Origin: Sandaracinaceae bacterium
GTDB taxonomy: Bacteria > Myxococcota_A > Polyangia > Polyangiales > JAFGIB01
Assembly: GCA_017881055.1 (NCBI GenBank)
Contig: JADGRF010000101.1
Coordinates: 1 to 64,000, forward strand
DNA length: 64,000 nucleotides
Direction: 5' to 3'
A model generated the notes under the pieces. That model ran no database searches. It was not told the origin of the DNA and was given only the letters and a program-made list of their open reading frames with translations. Shown piece by piece: positions 39,949 through 49,839 of the stretch (the first letter of the stretch is position 1; each line of letters begins with the position of its first letter). Made by a program: the position numbers and the translations under genes.

Positions 39949-41160
39949 TTAGACGCGCTCGATCAGCATTGCGATGCCTTGGCCCACGCCGATGCACATC
40001 GTGCAGAGCGCGTAGCGGCCTTGCGTTCGTGTCAGCTGGTACGTCGCGGTCGTGACCAGGCGTGCGCCGCTCATGCCGAGTGGATGGCCGAGCGCGATGG
40101 CTCCTCCGTACGGGTTCACGCGCGCGTCGTCGTCGGCCAGGCCGAGCTGACGCGTCACAGCGAGTGCTTGGGCGGCGAACGCTTCGTTCAGCTCGATCAC
40201 GCTGAGGTCTGCGAGCGAGACGCCCGTCTTCGCCAGTAGTTTGCGAGTCGCCGGAGCGGGACCGATACCCATGATGCGCGGGGGAACGCCGGCGCTGACG
40301 CATGCGACGATGCGTGCGCGCGGCGTAAGGCCGTACTTCTTCGCGGCCGCGGCCGACGCGATCAGGAGCGCGCAAGCGCCGTCGTTCACACCCGAGGCGT
40401 TGCCCGCGGTCACGCTGCCAGCCTCGCGAAACGGAGCCGGCAGCTTGGCGAGCGACTCGAGGGTCACGTCCGCGCGTGGGTGCTCGTCGCGTTCGACGTT
40501 CGTGACTCCGCCCTTGGCCCGCAGCGCTACCGGCGTGATCTCCGCGGCAAGAAAGCCTTGCTCCTGCGCGGCTGCGGTCTTCTTCTGGCTCGTCCACGCG
40601 AAGCGATCCTGATCGGCGCGCGTGACGTTGAAGTCAGCTGCGACGTTCTCTGCGGTCTCCGGCATCGAGTCGATGCCGTACTGCGCGTTCATCAACGGGT
40701 TCACGAAGCGCCAGCCGATCGTGGTGTCGAAGAGCTCGGCGTTCCGCGAGAATGCCGTGGTGGCTTTGCCCTGTACGAACGGCGCACGTGACATCGATTC
40801 GACGCCGCCAGCGATCACGAGCTCGGCTTCGCCCGTCTTGATCGCGCGCGCGGCCATGCTCACGGCGTCCATGCCGGAGCCGCACAAGCGATTGACGGTG
40901 GTGCCGGGAACGTCCACCGGCAGGCCCGCGAGCAAGCTAGCCATGCGGGCCACGTTGCGGTTGTCTTCGCCGGCTTGATTCGCGCAACCCAAGATCACGT
41001 CGTCGACCGCTGCGAAGTCGACCCCGGGATTGCGCTCGCGCAGGGCTTTGAGGGGTACTGCGCCGAGGTCGTCCGCACGTACGCCCGAGAGCACACCGCC
41101 GTAGCGGCCGATCGGAGTTCGGATCGCGTCGCAGATGAATGCCTCGTGGAGGGCCTGCAT
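39949..41160 (-). CDS. acetyl-CoA acetyltransferase, 3-oxoadipyl-CoA thiolase-like
   Basis: 403 residues. The N-terminus [20 protein letters not shown] and the segment [13 protein letters not shown] closely resemble PcaF/PaaJ. Catalytic residues are present: Cys93 in [10 protein letters not shown], His in [16 protein letters not shown], and the second Cys in [10 protein letters not shown]. The enzyme cleaves 3-oxoacyl-CoA with CoA, or runs in reverse as a condensing enzyme; in PcaF the product is succinyl-CoA plus acetyl-CoA. No other aromatic-degradation gene is nearby, so fatty-acid beta-oxidation is equally possible. ATG 41160 is chosen because upstream codons are non-homologous. Divergent from kinase 2, 101 bp between starts. 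Confidence 0.9.
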   Translation of the reverse strand: MQALHEAFICDAIRTPIGRYGGVLSGVRADDLGAVPLKALRERNPGVDFAAVDDVILGCANQAGEDNRNVARMASLLAGLPVDVPGTTVNRLCGSGMDAVSMAARAIKTGEAELVIAGGVESMSRAPFVQGKATTAFSRNAELFDTTIGWRFVNPLMNAQYGIDSMPETAENVAADFNVTRADQDRFAWTSQKKTAAAQEQGFLAAEITPVALRAKGGVTNVERDEHPRADVTLESLAKLPAPFREAGSVTAGNASGVNDGACALLIASAAAAKKYGLTPRARIVACVSAGVPPRIMGIGPAPATRKLLAKTGVSLADLSVIELNEAFAAQALAVTRQLGLADDDARVNPYGGAIALGHPLGMSGARLVTTATYQLTRTQGRYALCTMCIGVGQGIAMLIERV

Positions 41161-41261
41161 GTCTCTCTGTCTCTCGACGGTCATCGCAGGACCCGCCCCG
41201 CCAAATGCGCGTGCGCCTGACCCAAAAGACCGCGAACGTGACACTCTACACCATACGGACG

Positions 41262-44200
41262 ATGAGTAGCGGCTCGCCCCGAACCAGGCCGACGCGGGAA
41301 ACCGCCTCGGGAACGAGGCCCAGTGCTCCGTTCCTCGGCACCCGCCGTTTTGCGCTGCGCAGGGCGCTGGGCGAGGGCAGCATGGGCGCCGTCTACCTCG
41401 TGTTCGATCGCCAAACGGGGACAGAGGTCGCGCTCAAGACGTTGCGGCGCGTGGATGCGTCGGGCATCTATCGGTTCAAGAGCGAGTTTCGCGCGCTCGC
41501 TGATGTGAACCACCCCAACCTGGTGAAGCTGCACGAGCTGTTCTGCGAGAACGACGAGTGGTTCTTCACGATGGAGTACGTGCACGGGCACGACTTCCTG
41601 GAGCACGTCGTCGGACCGCAGCTGCGTCGCGGGGATCGTACGCCGCGCCCTACGAGAGAGGTCGATCTCGACGCCTGTGGCGAGCCGCTCGACCCGACCG
41701 AGCAGGTGCGCAGCCTCGAGCTGCTGTTTCCCTCGCCGCTGCGGGATCTGCAGCGCTTGCGCGACGTGATGCAGCAGATCGCGAGCGGCCTTTTGGCGGT
41801 GCACGCCGCCGGTAAGCTGCATCGCGACTTGAAGTCCGACAACGTGCTGGTCACGCCCGACGGGCGCGCGGTGCTGCTCGACTTCGGCATTGCAGCAGAG
41901 CGCAGCGGTCAGCTGCACAAGACGCTCGATGCCGGCGTGATGGGCACGCCTGCGTACATGTCCCCGGAGCAAGCCGAAGGTCGCGCGGTCGACGAGGGCA
42001 CCGATTGGTATTCGCTCGGCGTGATGCTCTATGAAGCCCTGACCGGCGCCGTGCCGTTCGATGGCACGTACCTGCAGATCATCCAGCAGAAGCAGCACTT
42101 CGATCCGCTGCCTCCGTCGCAGGTGGTCTCGGGCGTGCCAACGGACCTCGACGAGCTCTGCATGCAGCTTCTGGCGCGCGACCCGAGCGCGCGTCCACGC
42201 GGCGCAGCGGTGTTACGCGCGCTCGCGGGCAAGCGTGCCGCATCGACTCCGCCGCCGCGACCGAGCGTGTCGCCGGAGCTCATCCCGACCCTCGTGGGTC
42301 GCAAGACGCAGCTCGAAGCCCTGGACCAAGCGCTCGCGGCTACCGATGCGAATCATCCGGTGCTCGTGCTGGTGCACGGCGACTCCGGCATGGGCAAGAC
42401 CGTGCTGGTGGAGTCGTTCCTGGCAGGCCTGCGTACGCGCGGCGAAACAGTCGTGCTCAAGGGTGCGTGCTACGAGCGTGAGAGCGTACCGTTCAAGGCG
42501 TTCGACAGCTTGATCGACACGCTCAGTCGCTACCTGCGTCGGCTGTCGCCGGTGCGTGCAGCGGAGCTGATCCCGCGCGACGTGCAGGCGCTCGCGCAGC
42601 TCTTTCCCGTACTGCGCCGCGTCGACGTGATCAAAGAAGCGAGGCGACGCACTCCGTTGCCGACCGACCCGCAGGAGCTGCGCCGACGCGCGTTCGTGGC
42701 GCTCAAGGAGATGTTCTCGCGCATCGCCGACCGCCATCCGCTCGTGCTCTTCATCGACGACTTGCAGTGGGGCGACGTCGACAGCGCGCGCCTGATCGCG
42801 GATCTGTTGCAGGGCCCCGACAGCCCCGCGCTGTTGTGCGTGGGCACGTACCGCAGTGGCGAGGTCGCCGGGAGCAGCTGTCTGCAGACGCTGCTCATGC
42901 ACACGCGCGATGGTGCGCAGGCCGATCTGCGTCAGCTCGCGGTCGGGGCGCTCGCGCCCGAGGAATGCAACGAGTTGGCGCGCGAGCTGCTGGGCCAAGA
43001 CGCGTGGCCCTGCGCCAGGGCCATCGGCTCCGAATCGCAAGGCTCCCCGTTCCTGCTGACGGAACTCGTGAGCTACGTGCAGAAGCGGCGCGAGCTCGAC
43101 GGAAGACTCCCGGAGCTCGTCAGCCTGGAAGTGGCGCTCGCGGAGAGATTCGAGACGCTCTCGACGGCGGCGTGTCTGCTCCTCGAGCTGGTCTCGGTCG
43201 CAGCGCGGCCCGTGCCGGAGCACATGCTGTCGCTGGCAGCGACGTTCGACATCGACTTGCCCACCGCGCTCTCCGAGCTGCGCGGCTTGCGCCTTTTGCG
43301 CGGCGTGGCGCAGCGCTCGGTGCGCGCCGTCGACGTCTACCACGATCGCATCCGTCGCGCGGTGTTGGCCCGCTTGTCGGATGAAGCGCTCGTGCTCTGG
43401 CATCGGCGCCTTGCCACCACGCTCGAAGCGAGCGGCAGCAAGGACCTCGAGGCGCTCACCCGGCATCTGCTCGGCGCGCGTGCGTTCATGCGCGCCAGCT
43501 TGTACGCGCGGCGAGCCGCGGAGCAGGCACGAGGTGCGCTGGCCTTCGACAAGGCCGCTGAGCTCTACGCCGTGGCCGCCGAGCATTCGGTCGGCGATGC
43601 AGCAGAGCGGAGCGAGCTCCTGGCCGCCTGGGGCGAAGCGCTCGTGAACGCCGGCCGGGCGGCGCGCGCTGCAGACGTGTTCTTCGAGGCGGCGGCGCTC
43701 GCACCGGTGGACGCTGCGCTCATGTTGCGCCGCAAGGCGGGCGTCGAGCTCCTGCGTGGCGGGTACTACGCGCGCGGTGTCGACGCGCTGCATGAGACTC
43801 TGGGGCAGTGGCAGCTGACGCTTCCGGCGTCGTTTCGCGAATCGTTCGGTCAGGCGCGTGTGCTGCGCGACACGCTTCGCCAGCGCGGCTTCGTGTTCGC
43901 GCGCCGAGCCGAGCACGAGGTCCCGCGGGACCAGATTGAGCGACTCGACACCGTGTTCTCGATCACGCTGGGCCTCTTGCTCACCGAGGTAGATCGCACG
44001 CTGCCTTTGGTCGTGCGCATCGTGCTCCACGCGCTCGACGCAGGTGAGCCAGCCCGGATTGCCTGCGCCCTGTGCCTGTTCCACGTGTACGTCGATGGGG
44101 GCATGGCGACCGTGCTCGGTGACAAGGCGCTCGGTGCGCTCGAGTTGGCGCAGACCTTGGCTGCGCGAACCGACGACGCGCGTGCGCGAGCGTGGGTGCT

Positions 44201-45080
44201 CTTCGCACGCGGACACGAGAGCATGCGACGCGGCGAGCTGACGCAGGCGACGCTGAAGCTTGCTCAAGCCGAAGAAGCGTTCCGCACGCGCTGCGCAGCA
44301 AGCGCTGCCGAGATGCGCTTGTGTCGGCAGCTGTTGGCGTCACTCGTGGTGTATGGCTCTGGGCTGGACGGTGGAGAACGCTGCGAGGAGTGGGTGCGTG
44401 AGGCGGAGGATCACGGCGACATCGCGAGCGCCATTCGGCTGCGCTTGCTCGCCACAGGGCATTCGCTCGCCCAGGACGCGCCCGAGCGCGTCGAGCGCTA
44501 TTGTGCGGAAGCCGAGACCCGGCCCGACTTCGATCTCACCGGCTTTGCGCGCCAGGTCTCGCGAAGTCAGGTCGATCTGTATCGCGCCGATGCGGCCGCG
44601 TGTCGCGCCGATATCGACGGCTTCGATGGGTTCTTCACGTCTGCGCTGGCGTCCGTACCGTTGTGGTCGGCGCAGTGTCACGTGTTGCGCGCTCAGCTCG
44701 CGGTCTGCGCGAGCGCTCTCGCTGTCGAAGCTGAACGCGACTTGCTGCTCGGGCGAGCCGATACCGAGATCGGCCTCGCCGAGAAGCTCGGGCTGCGCTG
44801 CTTTCTGCCGCACATCCAGCTCCTGCGCGCAGCCGTGGCCGCGGGCCGCAGCGAGCCCGAGCTTGCACTGCGCTGGCTCGACGCGCTGCTCGATGCGTCC
44901 GAGACACGCCGTGAGCTGCCCGTGGTCGCGGCCTGCGCGCGCTTGCGCAAAGGTGAACTGCTCGGCGGCCACGCAGGCGCGCTGCTCGTGGAACAGGCCG
45001 ATGCCGATCTTCGTGCGCGTGGCGTGCGCAACCCGGCGGTATTCTCTGGCTTGTATGCACCGCTGGGGGTGCAGGCTTGA
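41262..45080 (+). CDS. giant Ser/Thr protein kinase with ATPase and TPR-like region (kinase 2)
   Basis: 1272 residues. The kinase domain has GEGSMGAVY (about 38), the Lys in VALKTL, HRDLKSDN (about 187), DFG (about 207) and TPAYMSPEQ. An insert of about 50 residues sits between the hinge and the catalytic loop, shared in position with kinase 3. A STAND-type ATPase follows: P-loop HGDSGMGKT (about 373) and LVLFIDDLQWGD (about 500). The remaining ~600 residues are helical, TPR-like. No membrane helix. All kinase residues are intact, so it should be active. It ends 6 bp before the stop of the convergent FAAL-PKS gene. A role in controlling the synthase locus is inference from position only. Confidence 0.9.
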   Translation: MSSGSPRTRPTRETASGTRPSAPFLGTRRFALRRALGEGSMGAVYLVFDRQTGTEVALKTLRRVDASGIYRFKSEFRALADVNHPNLVKLHELFCENDEWFFTMEYVHGHDFLEHVVGPQLRRGDRTPRPTREVDLDACGEPLDPTEQVRSLELLFPSPLRDLQRLRDVMQQIASGLLAVHAAGKLHRDLKSDNVLVTPDGRAVLLDFGIAAERSGQLHKTLDAGVMGTPAYMSPEQAEGRAVDEGTDWYSLGVMLYEALTGAVPFDGTYLQIIQQKQHFDPLPPSQVVSGVPTDLDELCMQLLARDPSARPRGAAVLRALAGKRAASTPPPRPSVSPELIPTLVGRKTQLEALDQALAATDANHPVLVLVHGDSGMGKTVLVESFLAGLRTRGETVVLKGACYERESVPFKAFDSLIDTLSRYLRRLSPVRAAELIPRDVQALAQLFPVLRRVDVIKEARRRTPLPTDPQELRRRAFVALKEMFSRIADRHPLVLFIDDLQWGDVDSARLIADLLQGPDSPALLCVGTYRSGEVAGSSCLQTLLMHTRDGAQADLRQLAVGALAPEECNELARELLGQDAWPCARAIGSESQGSPFLLTELVSYVQKRRELDGRLPELVSLEVALAERFETLSTAACLLLELVSVAARPVPEHMLSLAATFDIDLPTALSELRGLRLLRGVAQRSVRAVDVYHDRIRRAVLARLSDEALVLWHRRLATTLEASGSKDLEALTRHLLGARAFMRASLYARRAAEQARGALAFDKAAELYAVAAEHSVGDAAERSELLAAWGEALVNAGRAARAADVFFEAAALAPVDAALMLRRKAGVELLRGGYYARGVDALHETLGQWQLTLPASFRESFGQARVLRDTLRQRGFVFARRAEHEVPRDQIERLDTVFSITLGLLLTEVDRTLPLVVRIVLHALDAGEPARIACALCLFHVYVDGGMATVLGDKALGALELAQTLAARTDDARARAWVLFARGHESMRRGELTQATLKLAQAEEAFRTRCAASAAEMRLCRQLLASLVVYGSGLDGGERCEEWVREAEDHGDIASAIRLRLLATGHSLAQDAPERVERYCAEAETRPDFDLTGFARQVSRSQVDLYRADAAACRADIDGFDGFFTSALASVPLWSAQCHVLRAQLAVCASALAVEAERDLLLGRADTEIGLAEKLGLRCFLPHIQLLRAAVAAGRSEPELALRWLDALLDASETRRELPVVAACARLRKGELLGGHAGALLVEQADADLRARGVRNPAVFSGLYAPLGVQA

Positions 45081-45086
45081 GCTGCG

Positions 45087-48000
45087 TCAGCCTGTTTCGT
45101 CCTCGACCGCAAGGCGTACGACGCTGGATTGCTCGTCCGCCGAGATCACGCGTCTGCGTGACAGCAGCGGATGCGCCAGCGCGCGAACCTCGCTCGCGCG
45201 CTCGCCGGTCTCTCGCGCAGGGGGCTCGCTCGGCGTCGCACGTGCCGCATCGAGCGGCGCGGGCCAATAGCGCTGGCGCTCGAAGGGATAGCTCGGCAGC
45301 GACACTTTGTGTCGCGCTCGACCCGACTCGAAGGCGTTCCAGTCCACGTTGCCACCGGCCACGTAGAACGCGGCCAGGGCAGTAAGCAGCGGGGGATGTG
45401 CATCGTGGTGATCGGCGAGCAGCGCGAAGCGAGTTGCGCTGCGCGAGCCGTGCGCGCCGAGATCGAAGCACAGTGTGGGATCGAGCGCGTCCAATGCAGC
45501 CAAGCCTTCGTCGGGCCTGTGCTCGTGATAGATGTGCGCGCTGAAGTGCGCCGACCCGGGGACCTCGTCTGCACGCCACGCGCGACCGACTGAGCCGGAG
45601 ACGAACGGGATCGTGGGCGCTCGGTACTTGATCGAGCGCAGAACGGCTTTCAGATCCCGTGGCGTGCCGGTGAGCGGCGCTCCCGCGTGGAAGCTGGCAC
45701 GCAGCGCGGCTCGCTGCGCCACCGTGACGAGTGCGTCTTCCCACGCCATCACGCCGGCAGCGCACGCAGCGAGGTACTCGCCGGCGCCTTGGCCGAGCAC
45801 GCACGCGGGTGTGACTCCCCAGCTGCGCAGCAGCATGAAGAGCGCGTGATCGAGCGCCGCAGCGCACGTCGGGCCGAGCGCGTCGGACACCAGTGCTCCG
45901 GCTGGCGTGTCGAACAGCGCCGCAGATGGCGGCACGGCAACGTGCTGGCGGAGCACGTCGTCAGCATGCAGCAGAGCGCGGCGAAACTCGGGCTCGCACT
46001 CGAAGAGCGTCGCACCCGTGCCGGTGTAGATCGGGCGCTCGCGGAAGATCAGCGCCAACTGCAGCGGCGGCTCGCTCGCGCCAGCCGCGCCCATGCGTTC
46101 GGAGGGCGTGTCGCTGCGTAGCAGCTGACGCTGCAGCGCTTCGTTGCTATCGGCGATGAAGGCGGCGCGCACGGGAAAGTGCGCGCGACCGGTGCTCGCC
46201 GTAAAGCACAGGTCCGGCAGGGCCAGTCGATCGAGTCTCCTCGCCCAGCGCTGCCGCTGCCGCTGCAGAGCGTTCGCCGTGCGAGCCGAGAGCGTCAGCA
46301 GGTGCACCGAGCGCTCCCGGTGTTCCTCGGCTCGTGGCTCGACGTGACGCTGCAGCGGCGCCTCGCCCAGCACGACGTGCGCATTCGTACCGCCGAAGCC
46401 GAAGCTGCTTGCACCTGCGTAGCGTGTCCGGTCTCCCCGCGGCCAGCGCGTGGGCACCGTGGGAAAGGTCAGCGACCAGCGCGCGACGTCGATGTCCGGA
46501 TGCACGTCGCGCAGGTGCAGATTCGGCGGGATCTCCTCGCCGTGCAGCGCCAGCGCAGCTTTGATCACGCTTGCCATGCCCGACGCGGCCTCGAGGTGGC
46601 CGATGTTGCTCTTGACCGCGCCCAGCAGGCACGGTCGCTCGCGCGCGTGGCCGTCGAGCACGGCGCCGATCGCGCGCGCTTCCACGGTGTCGGCGAGCGG
46701 CGTACCGACGCCGTGCGTCTCGATGTAGTCGACGTCCTCGGGACCGATGCCGGCGTCGGCAAACGCGCTGCGCAGCAAGCGTTCCTGCGCGGGTCCGCTC
46801 GGCGCCATGATCCCGTTCGACGCACCGTCGTGGTTCACCGCCGACCCGGCAACCACGGCGTAGATGCGGTTGCGCGCGCGCACGGCATCCGACACGCGCT
46901 GCAGGATCACTACGCCACCGCCCTCGCCGCGCACGAAGCCGTCGGCGCGTGCATCGAACGCTTTGCAGCGGCCGTCTTTGGCGAGCGCGTGCGCCTTCGA
47001 AAAGAACACGAATGGCTCGGGCGTGAGCAGCGCGTTGACACCGCCCACGATCGCGTGCGTGAGCTCACCGCGCCGCAGCGCGGTCGTCGCGTGCGCCAGC
47101 GCCACCAGCGACGACGCACAGGCGGCATCGATCGTCATGCTCGGGCCGCGCAGATCGAGGAAGTACGAGAGTCGGTTGGCGATCAAGCTCTTGGCGTTGC
47201 CGGTGCCGTAGTCCGCGTCGACCAGCTGTGGGTGCCGACCGAGCAAGAGCGTGAAGTCTCCCGAGCTGGCACCCGCGAACACGCCGGTCTGCGTGCCGGC
47301 CAGCGTGCTTGGCGCGATCCCGGCATCCTCCAGCGCTTCCCAGGAGAGCTCGAGAAACAAGCGTTGCTGCGGATCCATCAGCGTCGCTTCGCGGCGTGAG
47401 ATCCCGAAGAAGCTCGGGTCGAAGCGATCGATGTCCTCGATGAAGCCGCCCCAGCGCGTGGCGATCTTGCCGGGTGCGTCGGCATCCGGATCGTACAGCC
47501 CGTCCAGAGAGAAGTGCGACTCCGGAATCTCGGTGATCGCGTCGACCCCGTGCCGGAGCAGGTCGTGGTACGCGCGCAGATCGGGTGCGCCGGGAAACCG
47601 GCAGCTCATACCGACGATGGCGATCGCGTCGTCGAGTGGAGCGGCGGCGCCAGGGCTTCGCCGCGCGCCGGCGGACGCGCTGCCGTGCGCGCCCGCGCGC
47701 GTGGTTGGACGGCTCCCGGCCTCGGTGCAAAGCGCGCGCGCCAAGCCGGCGATGGTGGGGTTGTCGTACGTGATGGTGGATGGCAACGTGACGTCGAAGC
47801 GCGTGCACAGTGCGTCCGTCAGCTCGACGGCCATCACCGAATCGACTCCGTAGCGGGCGAGGGGAGCGGTGTCGTCGATGCTGCTCGGGTGCAGACCGAA
47901 GCGCTCTGCCAAGCGCTCTCGTAGAAACGTAGCGATGGCTTCGGCGCGCGGATCGAGCGGGACGGGCCGAGTCCAGGTCCGTGACGCGCGCTGCGAATCG

Positions 48001-49730
48001 GCGGAGTCGGTGGTGGTGCGCGGAGCGTCCCAGCGTGCAACGACCGACAGCTCGCCGCCCAGAAAAGCAGCGCGCATCGCGCTACGCCGAACCTTGCCGC
48101 TCGAGGTCTTGAGCAGGCTGCCCTTCTTCAGCAGCACGACCGCGTGCGCTGCCAGCTCGTGCTGCTCGCGGATCGTTTCGAGAATGGGATCGAGCAGCGC
48201 GTGCGGGTCGCGGCCGGCACGATGATCGAGCTCCTGCACGACAACCACGCGCTCTTCGTCGTCGACCGAGACTCCAAAGGCCGCGCCGGTGTCTGCCAGC
48301 AACGCGGGGTCGACACGCTGCACCGTACGCTCGATATCCTGCGGATGGTGTTTCTGACCGCGCACGACGATCAGATCCTTGAGCCGACCTGAGATGAACA
48401 GCTCGCCCTCGTATACGAAGCCGAGGTCGCCCGTGCGCAGAAACGGGCCCTCGTGAGTGTCGGTGAGATGCGCCGCGAAGGTGTGCTCGGTCGCGTCCAG
48501 GCGATTCCAGTAGCCTGAGGCTACGGACGGGCTCGTCAACCAGATCTCACCGACGCTGCCGGGCTCGAGCGCCAGCCCGCGCTCGGGGTCCACGATTTCG
48601 AAGCGCCCGCCACCGATCGCAGCACCGCAGCCAACCATGCAACGCGCCGGCTCTCCGTCGCGCGCTCGTCGCGCGTGGCCGTGGGCGAGCTGCTCCGTGC
48701 TGAATGAAACCAGCTTCGGGCCGCGTTCGAGCGGTCCACCGGAGAAGAGCAGCGTGGTCTCCGCCATGCCGTAGCTCGGATAGAAGGCACGGCGGTCGAA
48801 GCCGTGGGGCTCGAACGCGCTGCTGAACGCGTCGAGCGTGCTTGCGTCGATCGGCTCGGCCCCGTTCCAGACGACACGCAGCGAAGACAGATCGAGCTCG
48901 ACCCGCTGCTCGGGTCGGATTCGCTGGACGCAGTGCCGGAACGCGAAGCTCGGCCCGCTGGTGACGCTGGCGCGGTAGTGCGAGATGGCGCGCAGCCAAG
49001 CGAGCGGCCGCCGCAAGAACGTCTCCGCGCCCAGGTGCAACGCAGTGGCGCCCGCGAATAGCGGGTGCAAGGTGCCGCCGATCAAGCCGAAGTCGTGATA
49101 CGGCGGCATCCAATTCAGCCACGGTCCGTCGAGCGGAGTGCGCTCGACGACGCTCGCGATCATGCGTTGGTTGGCGACCAGCTGCGCGTGCGTGATCACG
49201 ACGCCCTTCGGCTCGGCCGTCGATCCCGAGGTGTACTGCAAGATGCATGCGGTCTCGCCACGGAAGTCCGGTCGGCGCCACTGCTCTGCGTCGGCAAGTG
49301 CAACGCAGTCGCTGGGCAGCCAGTCGATGCCGGCGAGCTCGGGCAGCCCTGCGCATTGCGCGGCAATTTCAGCAGTGCTCACCGCGAGCACGATTCGAGC
49401 ATCCGCGATGATTGCGCGCGCGCGCTCCGCGGCTCGAGCCAAGCTGTGCTGACGCGGCGGATAAGCGGGAACGGCGATCGCGCCTGCGTAGAGACAACCC
49501 AGGATCGCGCACGTGTAGTCGATGCCGGCGCGCTGCAGAATCAACACGGGGCGGCCCTGCATTCCGCGATCCTGCAGCGCAACCGCCAGCGCACGCGCGC
49601 GACGGTCCAACTCGGCGTAGCTCAGCGAGGTCAAGACCTCATGCTCGTCGATCCAGCCGAACGCGCGAACATCAGCGCGCGCCGACGCGTGTGCGGCTAC
49701 GACGTCAATCAGCGTGTGGGGGTAGCTCAA
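45087..49730 (-). CDS. FAAL-ACP-KS-AT(degenerate) polyketide synthase, ends at first DH strand
   Basis: 1547 residues from TTG 49730. About 1-560 is a fatty acyl-AMP ligase (QYTSGSTAEPKGVVITH; YPSYGMAET; a GRLKDLIVVRG segment), which loads a fatty acid onto an ACP. The ACP (about 600-665) has YGVDSVMAVEL. The KS (about 705-1130) is intact: Cys in DAACASSLVAL, His in ETHGVGTPLAD and in NIGHLEAASG. The AT (about 1180-1460) is abnormal: GHSxG reads GQGAG (about 1310), and the block between AALRASF and the FHAGAPLTGTPRD segment is about 110 residues too short. The protein ends with HPLLSRRRVISADEQSSVVR and a few more residues, the opening of a DH domain, then stops. The AT probably cannot load extenders; a trans-acting AT would be needed. 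Confidence 0.88.
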   Translation of the reverse strand: MSYPHTLIDVVAAHASARADVRAFGWIDEHEVLTSLSYAELDRRARALAVALQDRGMQGRPVLILQRAGIDYTCAILGCLYAGAIAVPAYPPRQHSLARAAERARAIIADARIVLAVSTAEIAAQCAGLPELAGIDWLPSDCVALADAEQWRRPDFRGETACILQYTSGSTAEPKGVVITHAQLVANQRMIASVVERTPLDGPWLNWMPPYHDFGLIGGTLHPLFAGATALHLGAETFLRRPLAWLRAISHYRASVTSGPSFAFRHCVQRIRPEQRVELDLSSLRVVWNGAEPIDASTLDAFSSAFEPHGFDRRAFYPSYGMAETTLLFSGGPLERGPKLVSFSTEQLAHGHARRARDGEPARCMVGCGAAIGGGRFEIVDPERGLALEPGSVGEIWLTSPSVASGYWNRLDATEHTFAAHLTDTHEGPFLRTGDLGFVYEGELFISGRLKDLIVVRGQKHHPQDIERTVQRVDPALLADTGAAFGVSVDDEERVVVVQELDHRAGRDPHALLDPILETIREQHELAAHAVVLLKKGSLLKTSSGKVRRSAMRAAFLGGELSVVARWDAPRTTTDSADSQRASRTWTRPVPLDPRAEAIATFLRERLAERFGLHPSSIDDTAPLARYGVDSVMAVELTDALCTRFDVTLPSTITYDNPTIAGLARALCTEAGSRPTTRAGAHGSASAGARRSPGAAAPLDDAIAIVGMSCRFPGAPDLRAYHDLLRHGVDAITEIPESHFSLDGLYDPDADAPGKIATRWGGFIEDIDRFDPSFFGISRREATLMDPQQRLFLELSWEALEDAGIAPSTLAGTQTGVFAGASSGDFTLLLGRHPQLVDADYGTGNAKSLIANRLSYFLDLRGPSMTIDAACASSLVALAHATTALRRGELTHAIVGGVNALLTPEPFVFFSKAHALAKDGRCKAFDARADGFVRGEGGGVVILQRVSDAVRARNRIYAVVAGSAVNHDGASNGIMAPSGPAQERLLRSAFADAGIGPEDVDYIETHGVGTPLADTVEARAIGAVLDGHARERPCLLGAVKSNIGHLEAASGMASVIKAALALHGEEIPPNLHLRDVHPDIDVARWSLTFPTVPTRWPRGDRTRYAGASSFGFGGTNAHVVLGEAPLQRHVEPRAEEHRERSVHLLTLSARTANALQRQRQRWARRLDRLALPDLCFTASTGRAHFPVRAAFIADSNEALQRQLLRSDTPSERMGAAGASEPPLQLALIFRERPIYTGTGATLFECEPEFRRALLHADDVLRQHVAVPPSAALFDTPAGALVSDALGPTCAAALDHALFMLLRSWGVTPACVLGQGAGEYLAACAAGVMAWEDALVTVAQRAALRASFHAGAPLTGTPRDLKAVLRSIKYRAPTIPFVSGSVGRAWRADEVPGSAHFSAHIYHEHRPDEGLAALDALDPTLCFDLGAHGSRSATRFALLADHHDAHPPLLTALAAFYVAGGNVDWNAFESGRARHKVSLPSYPFERQRYWPAPLDAARATPSEPPARETGERASEVRALAHPLLSRRRVISADEQSSVVRLAVEDETG

Positions 49731-49737
49731 GCTCGCA

Positions 49738-49742
49738 CTCCT
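49738..49742 (-). promoter_or_regulatory. Shine-Dalgarno deciding a TTG start for the FAAL-PKS gene
   Basis: AGGAG with a 7-nt spacer before TTG 49730. The upstream in-frame GTG (49766) has no such site, and the 12 extra codons are not FAAL-like. Confidence 0.6.
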
Positions 49743-49839
49743 GCCGCAACGCAACGTACAATGCACATACTTGTGAGTCGAGCTACACTATGGTTACGTT
49801 TCTTGCACAGTTGTACGGCGCGGCTCCTCGAGCTGGCTC

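Noticed and set aside
49731..49766. GTG 49766 as start of the FAAL-PKS gene
   Set aside because: No Shine-Dalgarno and 12 non-homologous codons; TTG 49730 has AGGAG at 7 nt.
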